Assembly: GCA_030068145.1 (NCBI GenBank)
Contig: JAPJBO010000744.1
Coordinates: 1-64,000, forward strand
Length of the DNA: 64,000 bases
Source of the DNA: Diplonema papillatum
Taxonomy: Eukaryota > Euglenozoa > Diplonemea > Diplonemida > Diplonemidae
Reading direction: 5' to 3'
The stretch's first letter is position 1. Each line of letters begins with the position of its first letter. Position numbers and translations under genes: made by a program. Below are positions 19,991-30,135 of the stretch, piece after piece. The notes below the pieces were generated by a model. The model ran no database searches and was not told the DNA's origin. It saw only the letters and a program-made list of their open reading frames with translations.

Positions 19991-20081
19991 AAATGAATGT
20001 CTCCCTTGGATTTCGCGTGCGGCAATGGAATAAGACACCGCCGATATAGGGCTGTGGCGAGCTTCACACTTCCTCCAACAG
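19991..20081 (+). rRNA. 5.8S-like rRNA segment, split by hAT insertion
   Basis: AAAATGAATGTCTCCCTTGG, then GGAATAAGACACCGCCGATA resembles a diverged 5.8S start (the GATGTCTTGGCTC and GAAGAACGCAGC region). It stops at the hAT target site TCCAACAG and would continue from 23585. The similarity is partial, so identity rests mainly on its position after ITS1. Confidence 0.4.
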
Positions 20082-23000
20082 CAGGGGACTTTAAAATACC
20101 GGTTTATCGGTTTGACAAACCGAATAAACCGGTTTGAGTTTTTGAGGGGAAAAAAAAAAAATCTTATAGACCGATTTCAAAGTTTTACCACCTTCACTGT
20201 GTAGTAGTACTATAGTAGTAATGAACGTACCTGCCTGTAATAGCGTACAAATAAGCCCTCAAAAAACAGCTTAACCTAAAAAGGGGGAAAAACGGGGAGT
20301 GGGGGGGAGTGGGGGGCTCATCACGGTAGTATGCCCCCAAGGCGCCTCAGGGTCGAAGATGGGCGGGGGTCGCAAAACATTCTGGCTGCGTTCGGGTTGC
20401 CAGCAGCTCAGCGTCGGCGGGCTAGTGTGCGAGACACCTGTGTACTGCACGAAAACCACCACACTGGTTATGCACAGTGGGCAGAGAAGGACGATGAGGG
20501 GAAGGAGCTGTGGAAGTCCTTGCCCAAGGGGCCTCGTTCTTTAACTTCGTATCACGACTTCCTGTGCTATCAAGCAAGGATCAGGGAGATGAAAAACGTG
20601 CAGACCATTCCCAACAACACCTTGAGGAAAGCGATCGAAGCATTCGACACCCTCATCGAAGAGGACGACGCCAAACCTGCAGCAGAACGTCAGCTCCTGT
20701 CTTCATTGACGGACGCAGCAGTGCGACAAGGCACAGAATGGGTGCAGCAACAGCAACAGCAACAGCAACAACCGGAACCACCAGTAATGCAAATGGTGCC
20801 GAGCGTGAACCCACCCGCGATTGCTGCGTTGGATGAGCGACTGAGCAGCCTGGTTCAAGAACAGATTTGTGCCGAGGTAGACGAAGACGACATTGAGATA
20901 CCTGAAGTGGGCGAGGGTGGTGCAGGTGGCCGCAGGGCGAGAAGGCAAGAAACAACACCCAGGCAATTCAGTCGTTTGCCAAACCCCTCCATTCCTTACC
21001 GAACGATGTCTGTTTCGGAGGTAAGGCGTGTTACCAGCGGCGCGGGTGTTATTGCGGCACCGACAGTCGTAGAGCTTCCGGCGGAAGTGACGGACGGTAC
21101 TACACAACTGGTCTTCAACCGCAACGTTGTCACCCACTCGTGGATCCGGGTCACAAGCACGGGCATCACATGTGCATGCTGCACAGGAAAAGACAAACTT
21201 TTCTACGACCAAGCGCTGCCTTTCTCGGACATACGCGGCCGACTCACAGCAAAGGCGACAGAACACAGCAAATCCCATCTGCACAAGGCCGCCTACCCAG
21301 TCTTCATTGAACGCGAGCGCAACCTGCAGAGAGCCGAAGGTAATGCTGCTTTAGCGGCGATGCTTCGTAACGAAACCATCGACAGCATCCTGAAGACTCA
21401 GCACCTTGTCGTCAACATCCTGGCAACGGTCGCAGCGTGCAAAGAGAACAACCCTGTTCAGGGAGGATCACAATCGCATCTTCATTTCTCGTGCTTGCTC
21501 AATCAATGCGTGCGGGATCACATGAGAGGAGCGCGCAATCTTTCTGGTTCGGGCATCAGCCGGGAGCTGCTGCAGATTCTAGGTGACCGCGGACGCACAA
21601 GGGTAAACGCAACCTTAGCGCGGGCTTCTTTTGTTGGGTTCCTCACTGATGAAGCGCAGGACATTGCGAAGGTAGAGCAGTACGTTGTTTTGGCTCAGTG
21701 TTGGGATCCCAAGGAAACACGCATTGTCACGCGGTTCTGCGGCATCAGACCCCACAAAGAAGAAGGGAAAACGGCGGAGAAGATTGCCGGGCACCTCAAG
21801 GACATGACACGGGCATTTCCTTGGCCGAAGTGCACTTGTGTCTGCACAGATGGGTGTTCCACAATGAAGGGGCACTTGTCTGGGGTGCAGCTTCGCCTGC
21901 GGTGCGAAAGGTGTGTGAACGCCTTCTTCGTATGGTGTTCGGCACACCGGTTCAACCTTGTGTGCGTTCATACGGCCGACAGCTTCGACGTCACAAAGCA
22001 GGCGTATCAAGCACTTGAAAAGGTGTACTCTCTGATCTATCGGGGTCACGGCAACGAGAGGCTGAAATACTTCAAAAAATGCCGCGAAGCGTTAGCCGGC
22101 TTCTATACACAGCAGACCCTCGAGCTCGTTCAACCAGGCTCCACAAGATGGATCAGCCACGAAAAAGCCGCGAAGAACTTGCTCACACTGCACCGGGAAG
22201 TGGTACTTACGTTGAACAAGATAATTGCCGACGGTGCGGGTGATATGGTTGAGTCGGCACGGCATTTGAAGTCTGTGCTTGCATCCGCTTCCATTTTGGC
22301 GACATTCATTCTCCTGAAGACCCTGCTCCCGACACTGCGAAGATTCTCGAAGCTGCTGCAGAGGGATAACGTGACGTACGCCGACCTTCCAGTACTGTCA
22401 TCGTATTTCTGCAGGGTTCTGGAGAAGTTTGCCAGTGACCACGCGCAAGTAAGCGCAGCCGAAATTCCGGAAGCAGCCGCCTACAGCCAGATGCACTCAA
22501 CTGTGAACGACTTGCTGGATACCCCTCCCAGCGAGGCACGGAACGAGACCTTTACCCGAGCTTTTCATGAGGAAGTAGGTCAGCCGTTTGTGGCAAAACT
22601 GGTTGGTGAAATAAAGAAGGACCTCGTCAGCTCTCCACAGCTAAGTGGGTTTTGCGTGTTTGATCCACGCTGGGAGTTTTTCGGAGAGGTCGAAAAGTCC
22701 AAAGACAAGATCGCCCCGCTTGCGAACCACTTAAAAGTAGCCCAGAGTCTCTCCATGGATGAAGTTGCGTACGTCGCCACGTCTCCGCTCGTGCCTAATG
22801 CACACGACGTTAACGACGAGCTACAGGATCTGATTGCATTGATCCAGGCACGGGGATGGACCGACTTCAATCAGGTCCTTGCAAACGTTCTGGGTGACGC
22901 ATACCTCAGATCACTGTACCCAGTTTCGACACAGTTTCTGCTGATTGCAGCAACAGTTCCCATCGGGACTGCCGGTGTAGAGAGGCTGTTTTCGCTCCTG

Positions 23001-23584
23001 AAGCTTGTCAAGAGCCGTCTCCGTGCCACTCTGTACGACGATACATTGGAGGACATAATGTTCACCACCTTGGAAGTACCGTTCTCCCACGACAAAGGGA
23101 TGGAAGACGAGGACCTCGAGTGTGTTGTTGAGGCATTCAGGGCTCACTCCGCAAACCCCGACGAGGACGGAAGATCACGAACAACCCGTTACTGCTCGTT
23201 CAAAACATACAAGGAGGCCTTGGTGCGCGTACGCGCTTTGGACAATCGAACTTTTGTCTCTGTACACACACAAACAGAGTAGCTGGTGTATGAAGCTGGT
23301 GTTTCTTTACGTCTCCGCCTTTTTGTCATTTCTTATTGCAACCTTTTGTTCTGAAAGAAAAATGTGCTTTTCTGACCAACACAGTGCTTCTTTTTGCTTC
23401 CTTCATGTGGATCATGGAAACCGAGAGTGCCTAGAGTGCGGAAAACTCCACACAGAGTGCAGAAAGTAGCCCGCTCGTGATGCAGCACCGCATGCAAGTG
23501 TGATACACCGACCTACATAACCAAACCGGTTTTTTGGCTCAAACCGGGTTTTTGGCTCGGACCCCAAACTTTTAAAGTCCCCTG
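20082..23584 (+). mobile_element. Complete hAT DNA transposon with 8-bp target duplications
   Basis: Terminal inverted repeats CAGGGGACTTTAAAA (left) and TTTTAAAGTCCCCTG (right) are identical over 15 bp. Both sides are flanked by TCCAACAG (20074-20081 and 23585-23592), a perfect 8-bp target-site duplication as made by hAT elements. Subterminal AAACCGGTTT-type motifs occur at both ends (20099-20135 and 23521-23550) and are likely transposase-binding sites. The element is 3503 bp with one intact ORF, so it may be recently active. Confidence 0.95.
20331..23282 (+). CDS. hAT family transposase
   Basis: A 983-residue intact ORF. It catalyses cut-and-paste transposition through a DDE-type active site. 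Seen: a polyglutamine tract (139-147), a zinc-finger-like CACC..H..H segment at 281-317 (BED-like), FLTDEAQDIA with the first Asp (440), CTDGCSTMKGHL with the second Asp (507), the hAT motif CSAHRFNLV (536-544), GSTRW (603-607), and a C-terminal dimerisation segment with TAGVERLFSLLK and KSRLRATL. The ATG at 20331 lies 249 bp inside the left terminus. No stop or frameshift interrupts any of these motifs, so the protein is probably functional. Confidence 0.95.
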   Translation: MPPRRLRVEDGRGSQNILAAFGLPAAQRRRASVRDTCVLHENHHTGYAQWAEKDDEGKELWKSLPKGPRSLTSYHDFLCYQARIREMKNVQTIPNNTLRKAIEAFDTLIEEDDAKPAAERQLLSSLTDAAVRQGTEWVQQQQQQQQQPEPPVMQMVPSVNPPAIAALDERLSSLVQEQICAEVDEDDIEIPEVGEGGAGGRRARRQETTPRQFSRLPNPSIPYRTMSVSEVRRVTSGAGVIAAPTVVELPAEVTDGTTQLVFNRNVVTHSWIRVTSTGITCACCTGKDKLFYDQALPFSDIRGRLTAKATEHSKSHLHKAAYPVFIERERNLQRAEGNAALAAMLRNETIDSILKTQHLVVNILATVAACKENNPVQGGSQSHLHFSCLLNQCVRDHMRGARNLSGSGISRELLQILGDRGRTRVNATLARASFVGFLTDEAQDIAKVEQYVVLAQCWDPKETRIVTRFCGIRPHKEEGKTAEKIAGHLKDMTRAFPWPKCTCVCTDGCSTMKGHLSGVQLRLRCERCVNAFFVWCSAHRFNLVCVHTADSFDVTKQAYQALEKVYSLIYRGHGNERLKYFKKCREALAGFYTQQTLELVQPGSTRWISHEKAAKNLLTLHREVVLTLNKIIADGAGDMVESARHLKSVLASASILATFILLKTLLPTLRRFSKLLQRDNVTYADLPVLSSYFCRVLEKFASDHAQVSAAEIPEAAAYSQMHSTVNDLLDTPPSEARNETFTRAFHEEVGQPFVAKLVGEIKKDLVSSPQLSGFCVFDPRWEFFGEVEKSKDKIAPLANHLKVAQSLSMDEVAYVATSPLVPNAHDVNDELQDLIALIQARGWTDFNQVLANVLGDAYLRSLYPVSTQFLLIAATVPIGTAGVERLFSLLKLVKSRLRATLYDDTLEDIMFTTLEVPFSHDKGMEDEDLECVVEAFRAHSANPDEDGRSRTTRYCSFKTYKEALVRVRALDNRTFVSVHTQTE

Positions 23585-23592
23585 TCCAACAG

Positions 23593-23695
23593 CGTATGAT
23601 TGTGAAAAGAAAAAAGAGACGTGAACAAACTAACCGAGAAAAAGGGACGGAACAGAATCGCGCAACAGACGGCGGGGGGGCGGACCGGGCAGTGA
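23593..23695. other. Sequence right of the hAT insertion
   Basis: Continues the rDNA-side target sequence (GTATGATTGTGAAAAG), but no further 5.8S or 28S hallmark follows. Confidence 0.4.
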
Positions 23696-23924
23696 TTGCA
23701 GTAAACGGTAAACGCTTCCCGTTTACTAACGTTTAGTTGCAGTAAACGGTAAACGTTTCCCGTTTACTAACGTTTAGTTGCAGTAAACGGCAAACGCTTC
23801 CCGTTTACTAACGTTTAGTAGCAGTAAACGGTAAACGCTTCCCGTTTACTAACGTTTAGTTGCAGTAAACGGTGAACGTTTACCGTTTAATAACGTTTAC
23901 GTTTACTCAATTTTATAGTAAACG
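23696..23924. repeat. About five tandem 42-bp units of AAACGTTTAC type
   Basis: The unit is GCAGTAAACGGTAAACG, CTTCCCGTTTACTAACG, TTTAGTT. Each unit is itself partly palindromic. A related piece recurs at 24361-24430, on the other side of the inverted 18S fragment. Confidence 0.92.
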
Positions 23925-24104
23925 TGAGCCGGTCCATCCCCTCTTGATAGACCGTGATAGACCGAAGAATACAGCACCGGGCAATTCGATGCAGCTCTAG
24001 GGGCTAGGGATGGACCTGATAGACCGTGGTGGACCGTGATTCACTGTGATAAACAGCGGCAGGCACTTCGATGCAGGTTCAAGAGATAGGGACGGACCGG
24101 CTCA
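23925..24104 (+). mobile_element. M3 MITE
   Basis: Inverted ends TGAGCCGGTCCATCCC and GGGACGGACCGGCTCA; about 180 bp; interior rich in GATAGACCGTG. An inverted copy lies at 27444-27607 and a longer relative at 25222-25592. Confidence 0.88.
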
Positions 24105-24140
24105 TAAATGTTGTAGTTAACGCTGGTAAACGTTAGGTGG

Positions 24141-24299
24141 GGCGCATAATCCGGCACCGCAGCACAGCCTTGCTAGGCTCCATTCTCGTTATTTCTGCCA
24201 GTTGAGCATTCAAACACTTGTCCGGGCCCTCAGTGGCTGTCCCCAGGGTATGGGAACAGAAAATGTGGCATATGAGGCCTTTGTTCAGAAGCTGAACTG
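24141..24299 (-). rRNA. Inverted fragment of the divergent 18S region
   Basis: Reverse complement of 19184-19342 with only a few mismatches (for example GTTCCCATACC against GTTCCCTTACC). About 159 bp, with no conserved 18S core, so it is a displaced copy. It lies between the two blocks of AAACGTTTAC repeats. Confidence 0.9.
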
Positions 24300-24360
24300 T
24301 ATGATGCGTGTGAAGGCAAAGCAGAAACCTGCAAAAGCCTTGACCAACAGGCGCTGGACG

Positions 24361-24430
24361 ACGTAAACGTAAACGTTTACCGTTTAGAAACGTTTACGTT
24401 TACTCATTTCGGAGTAAACGCGTTTAATAA
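24361..24430. repeat. AAACGTTTAC repeat block
   Basis: GTAAACGTAAACGTTTACC, then AGAAACGTTTACGTTTACTC: a palindromic relative of the 42-bp units at 23696. Confidence 0.85.
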
Positions 24431-24837
24431 GCGTTTCCTGCAGTCACTGCGGGTTGGGGAGGAAACGGGGTGCAAAAGAGAGAGAAAGGGGGGACAGAAC
24501 GCAAAGCAAGCCAAAGTCACGCCTCAGCAGTCCCAGGGTGACGTGGGCTATTTTCACCCCCCCAGACGACGTCAAGATTGTCACCCCTAGAGAGAAGTGA
24601 CAGTACCAGACGTAGGGAAAAGACGTACGGGTTTGCGGACAAGTTCTTGCAGGTTCTCCGGGCGTGCCAGAAACTGCGGAATCAGAAGGTTGGCCGATTC
24701 TCTTCCCAGTTTTTCTGGGCAAGCCTCCGCAGTATCCAGGGAATCGCACATGCAGAAGAAGAAGCTGTTTCCATCAGTCTCCATTCCAGATGCCCAGAAC
24801 CTGGGTAACCAGTGTAATCAGCAGGGAGCGGGTCGGG
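24431..24837. other. Unassigned stretch
   Basis: No gene accepted. ORFs on both strands overlap each other and have no recognisable domain. Confidence 0.4.
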
Positions 24838-24942
24838 GGAAAATGTTTCTTGGGTTTGAAGAGCGCGTGGTGCTTGCACCACTGAGGCCAGGTTATTTAA
24901 CCGCGGATTTAGTGAAGGATTGTTCAGGAAACGAGGTCGGGG
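24838..24942 (+). repeat. Dispersed 100-bp repeat with GTGGTGCTTGCACCAC hairpin
   Basis: Nearly identical to 41727-41822: AAAATGTTTCTTGGGTTTG, GTGGTGCTTGCACCAC, CAGGTTATTTAACCGCGG, GATTGTTCAGGAAACG. The opening GGGGGAAAATGTTTCT recurs directly at its end (24938-24955). Confidence 0.9.
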
Positions 24943-24955
24943 GGAAAATGTTTCT

Positions 24956-25000
24956 GGGGGGGGGGGGGGGGGGGGGGTGGGGGGGGGGGGGGGGGGGCAT
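24956..25000. repeat. Homopolymeric G run
   Basis: About 44 bases almost entirely G with one T interruption; likely G-quadruplex forming and prone to assembly error. Confidence 0.9.
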
Positions 25001-25221
25001 GCCAGAATTTCAGACTTCCCACAGTAGCGAACAGCGCGCGAACTCAAGAGGGTCGAGTCAGCTGTTCCGTGCAGCGTTTGCATACTTTCAAGAACAAGAA
25101 AAGCAAGCGAAGTTTCACTTCTTTTCTTTTTGGGGGGAAGAAACTACAACAGTGACCTTGTTCAGCCAGAAGGGTTTTTGCATGTCACAGTGAGTCTTGC
25201 CATGCGACTTTTCATAGTAAT

Positions 25222-25592
25222 TAAGCCGGTCCACCCCTGTCTAGACTGTTTCTTGTAGCGTTGTCTATCTCTTGGCGATTTCTGGTAATTTTTTGCATCT
25301 AGTATTTCCCGTGAACTTCCCGAGTACACCCCATGTACACCCCAAAATAGGGTAAAATTGGCGATTTCTGGTAATTTTTTTGCATTTAGTATTTCCCGTC
25401 AACTTCCCAAGTACGCCCCTTTTACACCCAAGTAAGGCCACCGGATCACACCATCTAACTTTCAGACCAGCACGGTGCGCCACGGTGCGCCACGGTGCGC
25501 CATGGTCTATCATGATCCATCCCTATGCCCTGGGCTTCATAGAACTGCTTGGAGCTGCCTATCACAGTCCCACGACGGGATGGACCGGCTTA
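25222..25592 (+). mobile_element. M3-like MITE, long form
   Basis: Inverted ends TAAGCCGGTCCACCCC and GGGATGGACCGGCTTA. Inside, a segment with GGCGATTTCTGGTAATTTTT and AGTATTTCCCGT is duplicated (25274-25345 and 25361-25430), and GGTGCGCCAC is repeated three times at 25470-25500. Confidence 0.8.
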
Positions 25593-25804
25593 GTATTGCT
25601 GTTGTGCTGAAGGTGGTGCGTTTTTTTCGAAACGGCTGCACGGGAGACGAGCTAGGATCGTCTTACTCACAACCTTTTAGAGGGCACCCGAAAAGCAGGT
25701 GTGCCACAACCAAAACGCAGGTATATCCACTCGCTCTTTTGACTTCAGCTTTAGCTCCAGCTTCTGAGGCTGGAAGCTGGAAGTGTGCATGTGTTCTGCA
25801 CACC

Positions 25805-26057
25805 GCTGCCGCAGAGAGGGGCAAATACAGTACAAACACAATCTGATTTCTTCTTCGCTTACACCACCGTGTGTTGCTTTCTCACTCAGGACTTTGACCT
25901 GTTGTGTTTGTGTGTCTTGTCGTGTAGGGGTAGACCCGCATGACCTCACGTCCGTTCAACAAGTGGTTCGGTAGTTACAGCACTAGGGATCCCTTCGGTT
26001 TTTTGTCTGGCAGCTTTTGACGAGCAGTTCCTTCCGAGCTGGCGCTTATGTAATAAA
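25805..26057 (+). mobile_element. M2 MITE, left end truncated
   Basis: Enters M2 at GAGAGGGGCAAATAC and runs to the right terminus GGCAGCTTTTGACGAGCAG. The left terminus is replaced by unrelated sequence. Confidence 0.85.
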
Positions 26058-26139
26058 AAAAAGAGGAAGAGTGTGTGCCAGGACTGCCAAGACAGCTGGG
26101 GAGGGTCGCTGGCGATGGCTCTGAGACCGCCCAGGCACC

Positions 26140-26500
26140 CACGCTTTCGGTAAAGAGGTAGCCGTCGGGGGCCACCTGCTTCAATCTTTCTTAGAGTTAA
26201 AGTTCGCTTGAGATTCCGGGGTCTCCGTGTGACCGTTCATGAATGGGTTCTCTTAGAGCAAGAAAGGGCTATATGGTTACGGGTTGCACGCTTTCGTTAA
26301 AGAGGTAGCCGTCGGGCGCCATGCTTCAATCTTTCTTAGAGTTAAAGTTCGCTTGAGATTCCGGGGTTTTAGGGTCTCCGTGTGACCGGGTTCTCCTAGA
26401 GCAAGAAAGGGCTCTAGGGTTGCGGGTTGTATATTTGGTGCACGCTTTCGTTAAAGAGGTAGCCGTCGGGCCATCTGCTTCAATCTTTCTTATCGTAATT
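26140..26500 (+). repeat. R1 in a short tandem array, about 2.3 units of 150 bp
   Basis: The block CGCTTTCGGTAAAGAGGTAG, then CTTCAATCTTTCTTAGAG and the R1 core recurs at 26143, 26290 and 26445. R1 spread here by tandem duplication. Confidence 0.85.
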
Positions 26501-26654
26501 GGAATAATGTTGAACGGGAACGTATCAGTTAGACTTTGGCGGACACTTGCCGGCATAGCGGAGAACCCCTCCCCCCACCTTTATATGTTTGACGGACAGA
26601 TGACGGCATGGCAAACCATGGCTTTGTCCTACAGGCTACTGCAGCCGACGCCCC

Positions 26655-26765
26655 TCTCCCCCCGTGGTGCAGTCACGCAGGTGACTACCCCCCCGGGTGT
26701 CCCAGGTAATACCCGGTCTGTCATGTACCCATTCCAGCTTTAGTCCAGTTGGGAACGTGCCAGTT
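26655..26765 (+). rRNA. Small 18S-derived piece with the same flank as 2654
   Basis: GTGGTGCAGTCACGCAGG, then TGACTACC matches the reverse complement of 3008-3035, followed directly by GGGTGTCCCAGG as at 2640-2655. It is a deletion derivative of the same rRNA-containing repeat. Confidence 0.7.
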
Positions 26766-27252
26766 GGGCTTTGGCGGACAACGTCCGGCATGGGGAGGGG
26801 GGGTCTCGGGCCTTACTTTTTATGGTTTGCCGTGCCACCATATGTCCGCCACCGGGATAAAAATGGGGGGGGGGTGAGTGGGGATTGGATATACGGGAAA
26901 GTTTACATCTTGGTTTATTTCTTTCCTTTTTTTTTTATCGGGGTCAACTCCACACGTTGGAGAGTGAGCTGGTCTGGACCGCTCATCTGCGATGGGTTGA
27001 ATCGGGTTACGCGCGCTCCGATACTGAGTAGTCCAGGGACGACAGAGTTTTGAATACCCCACGCAGCTCTGCCTACCTAATCCTATTTGGCCATTACAAT
27101 TTGGAACCTTTTGTACGTGAGTACAAACCTTCTTTCCGAAGGTGTCCCTGAACGGTTGTAGAGGTTGACTAGTCGACAATAAAAGAGACTTCATTTCCTT
27201 TTCACTTGCTGCAACAGTTTGTGTGTGAAAATGAAGACCTCCTTTATTTTTT
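26766..27252. other. Unassigned stretch
   Basis: No gene or repeat recognised apart from TTGGGCTTTGGCGGACA, echoing 26530-26546. Confidence 0.4.
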
Positions 27253-27300
27253 TAGCGTTTATTGTGGTTTAGAGGTTCGGTGTTTTAGGGTCTCCGGTTT
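27253..27300 (+). repeat. R1 fragment
   Basis: TTTAGCGTTTATTGTGG through GGGTCTCCGGTT only. Confidence 0.85.
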
Positions 27301-27443
27301 TTTGCTGCAACTTTTCTCAAGCACGAAGGAAAGTCGGAAGGGGGACGGTGTGGGTGTGTCGGGAGGTGTCTTAGTTTATTGGTAAGGCAGCGCCCATCTA
27401 TGCCACGTTTGACGCCAGCAAGTCTTTTTCAAAGTAACGTGAG

Positions 27444-27607
27444 TGAGCCGACCTGCATCGAAGTGCCTGCCGCTGTTTATCACAGTGAATCACGGTCCAC
27501 CACGGTCTATCAGGGGGTCTATCCCTAGTCCCTAGAGCTGCATCGAATTGCCCGGTGCTGTATTCTTCGGTCTATCACGGTCTATCAAGAGGGGATGGAC
27601 CGGCTCA
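27444..27607 (-). mobile_element. M3 MITE, inverted copy
   Basis: Reverse complement of 23925-24104: GCATCGAAGTGCCTGCCG, CACGGTCTATCA, GGGATGGACCGGCTCA. One terminus is truncated (GAGTGAGCCGACC). It is followed directly by a (GA)n run. Confidence 0.88.
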
Positions 27608-28164
27608 ATGAGAGAGAGAGAGAGAGAGAGAGACACGGAGAGGCGGACTATTATCAGGAACGGTGGGGGGGCATGGCCCACCCACAATTTTCCCACAATG
27701 TGGTCAGAATAGCCACAACATTTCCCCACGATACCTCGTGGGAAAGTTGCGGGTGCACGTGTTTGTGGCACCCCCACTCCCCCCACTTGCCAGTAACTGG
27801 CAAGGAATTGCGCCTGAACCGTTGTTCATTCCTGGAAGAACTGTGAAAACGGGTTTTTTGCCAACCAAGGAGAGACAAAACACGTACGAGGCTTTGAGTT
27901 TCAAACCCAAACGCCGCACCGAAAAGGAGGGATGCGTCACAAATATGTCTCGCCCCCGCGCCCAATCGGGGTTTCCTGTGGCTGGTCTTTGAAAGGGCTG
28001 CCTTGATGGTACTTTGATCAAACTCACACATAATCTGAAACTGCGTGGATCGCAGTCTTTCAGCAGTCTACCGACCACGGTATGGTCAAACAGGTAGTCA
28101 CCTAGTGGCTACTACCTAGCGGAGGCACACAGCGATGGAGGTCTGATTTGCTGGCTCGTCACAG

Positions 28165-28650
28165 GCGCCCGCCACCGGGGTACCTGTAACCTGGGGCCCG
28201 GGCCCTGGAAATACTCCCGGGTGCTTAGCCATGAAAAAGAAGAAGCCATGCATGTTCCCCCAAACCCACCCAGTACGTATTAGCTTTTAAAGAACCCGTT
28301 CGAGCGAAGGGTCACCCGGAGACTCTAAAATCCCGGATCCTTAAGCGAACGATAACCGTCTAAAAAGTACCAAAATTGCCAAAACTCTCTTGCACGAGAA
28401 GCAATTCGTTTACTATTCCATTCCCGGGCCCCAGGCCGTCCTTGCACTCAGCGGACTCAAAAGCGCCCCAAGAACGTCCTCGGCATGTGATTTCGACACA
28501 GCCACGAAAGCTGAAGGGAAGTCCAGCTGGCCGCCTACAGGGGTACCACGGCTCAGTCACCAGGTGGTTTCCATAGTGGGTTGTTGAACAAAAAGCACCT
28601 TTTATTTGGGGGCGGGCTGGAACCCCTAAACCCCCGCACTTCGGAAGCTT
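28165..28650. repeat. R4 dispersed repeat with an inserted R1 copy
   Basis: GGGGTACCTGTAACC, GGGCCCGGGCCCTGGAA, GCAATTCGTTTAC and GACACAGCCACGAAA align with 39795-40165. At 28245-28355 an inverted R1 copy interrupts it. Confidence 0.8.
28245..28355 (-). repeat. R1 copy, inverted, pairs with 28650-28765
   Basis: GGTCACCCGGAGACTC and CCCAAACCCACCCAGTACG. The two R1 copies form a 110-bp inverted repeat around the R4 core, with TTTAGA ends facing inward. Confidence 0.85.
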
Positions 28651-28765
28651 TTTAGAGTTATAGTTCGCTTGAGAATCCGGGATTTTAGAGTCTCCGGGTG
28701 ACCTTCGTCGAATGGGTTCTTTTAAAGCTAATACGTACTGGGTGGGTTTGGGGGGAAAATCTTAG
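28650..28765 (+). repeat. R1 copy, direct arm of the inverted pair
   Basis: TTTAGAGTTATAGTTCGC, GAGTCTCCGGGTGACC, then ACGTACTGGGTGGGTTTGG. Confidence 0.88.
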
Positions 28766-28861
28766 TTTCGTGTTCAGGCGCTACTTGCCTCTCATGTGTT
28801 TGATGCTAGCAGCTAGAAGGGGGGGGGGGGCATGCATGACTTCTTTCGTGTACACTTTATT

Positions 28862-29035
28862 TTTAGAGTAGAAAGTTCGCTTGAAATTCCGGGGGGGTTT
28901 AAAGTCTCCGGGTGACCTTTGTCAATATGGGACTATATCCTTTGTGCTCTGAGTGTCGTAAAGAGTGGTGGTTACACGCGGTAAGAGAATCGGTGGGTAC
29001 CTTGGTTGTTGGTCATTGGTGGTTTCGGCCGTTGT
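28862..29035 (+). repeat. R1 copy with a shared coding-like tail
   Basis: AGTAGAAAGTTCGCTTG, GGTCTCCG..., then TTTGTGCTCTGAGTGTCG and ATCGGTGGGTACCTTGG, shared with 11960-12065. Confidence 0.85.
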
Positions 29036-29454
29036 CCACATGCCTTACTTACGGTGGGCCCTCCTCAGTATGGCTTTTTGTCACGCTCGTTCAGCCCCGT
29101 GTTAAATGCACTGCGATGGCAGTACCCGGGCCCGGGGCCCGGGGAACCTCGATTTTCAGGTACGCTTGCCCCACCCCCCGTCTCGCCCTTTACTTGTTCT
29201 CTTGGCTTGTTGTCTAGTAAGAGGATATGGACATGGACAGACACTGTTTTATGGAGGTGGCTATTTTTTTGTTGAGGGGTAGAGGGGGACCCCTTCTATG
29301 TTTTTGTATAACTGTTTGGATGAGTGCAGCTGCCCTGTGGAGCGAGGCTTGACTTTTTTTTTTCTGGTTTTTTTTGTCTTGGTTTTGGGGGTTTCTTTCT
29401 TTTGTCGACTGAAATGGTTTCATACGAATCTGCGATCATTTTTTTTTTTTTTTT
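29036..29454. other. Low-complexity stretch
   Basis: A GGGCCCGGGGCCCGGGG block at 29127 matches 40390-40420 (edge of R4). The rest is T-rich with no gene. Confidence 0.45.
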
Positions 29455-29910
29455 TTGCTTTTAAGGGGCAACACACTCTATTACGCAAACAACGTGACAC
29501 GGTGCGCTGTCGGAGCCTACGGCTTGACGAGGAAAGCGGAGCCGAAACGCCCCCCGCAGCAGCGGCGGCTCCAACGTGGAAACGAACTAGCTGAAGACGG
29601 GTGTGGAAGGCGCGGAAGTGCAAGAACTGGTCGCGAGAGCGAAACGAGAAAAGAATGACGGCACCAACGCGGACAAAGAAGTGAAGCTTGACCTTTGCAT
29701 TTCCAGAAGCTTCCACCGGAGTCCACACACGCAAAAGGAAACCCCGTCGATGCGCAGCCGAAGCCGATCGAGCAGACGAAGAAGCGAAGCACCAAGCGCG
29801 CACCTGAACGCGACGATCAAGACGTGTGCTGAAGAGGCGACAGCATGACACTTCGCGTGCGAAGAGAGTGACCGTGAAGCCGGCAATGCGCCGCCGATTC
29901 TTTGCCCTCT
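29455..29910 (+). pseudogene. L-family coding fragment, frameshifted
   Basis: One frame encodes KRSTKRAPERDDQD as at 10980-11030, then breaks with a stop where the intact copy continues into RKRRKHDTS. The start (GAGGAAAGCGGAGCCG) matches 37742-37760. Confidence 0.6.
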
Positions 29911-30135
29911 AATCCAAACTGAGGCCTCCAAGCAGTAGCACGAGAAAGACTAACGCAGACACCATGTCACCTACAGTACCATCTACAAATCTCAGAATTT
30001 TGGTGGCAGGGCCATGTGCAGGTGGTTGGTGAAAAAAGAATGTGAGTTTCTGCATTGAGTTGCTGCCTGCCAGCGATTGTTTGCCCTGTTCGCCAAAGAG
30101 GCGGACTGGCTTTTCCGACCATTTTCGCGCAAAAA

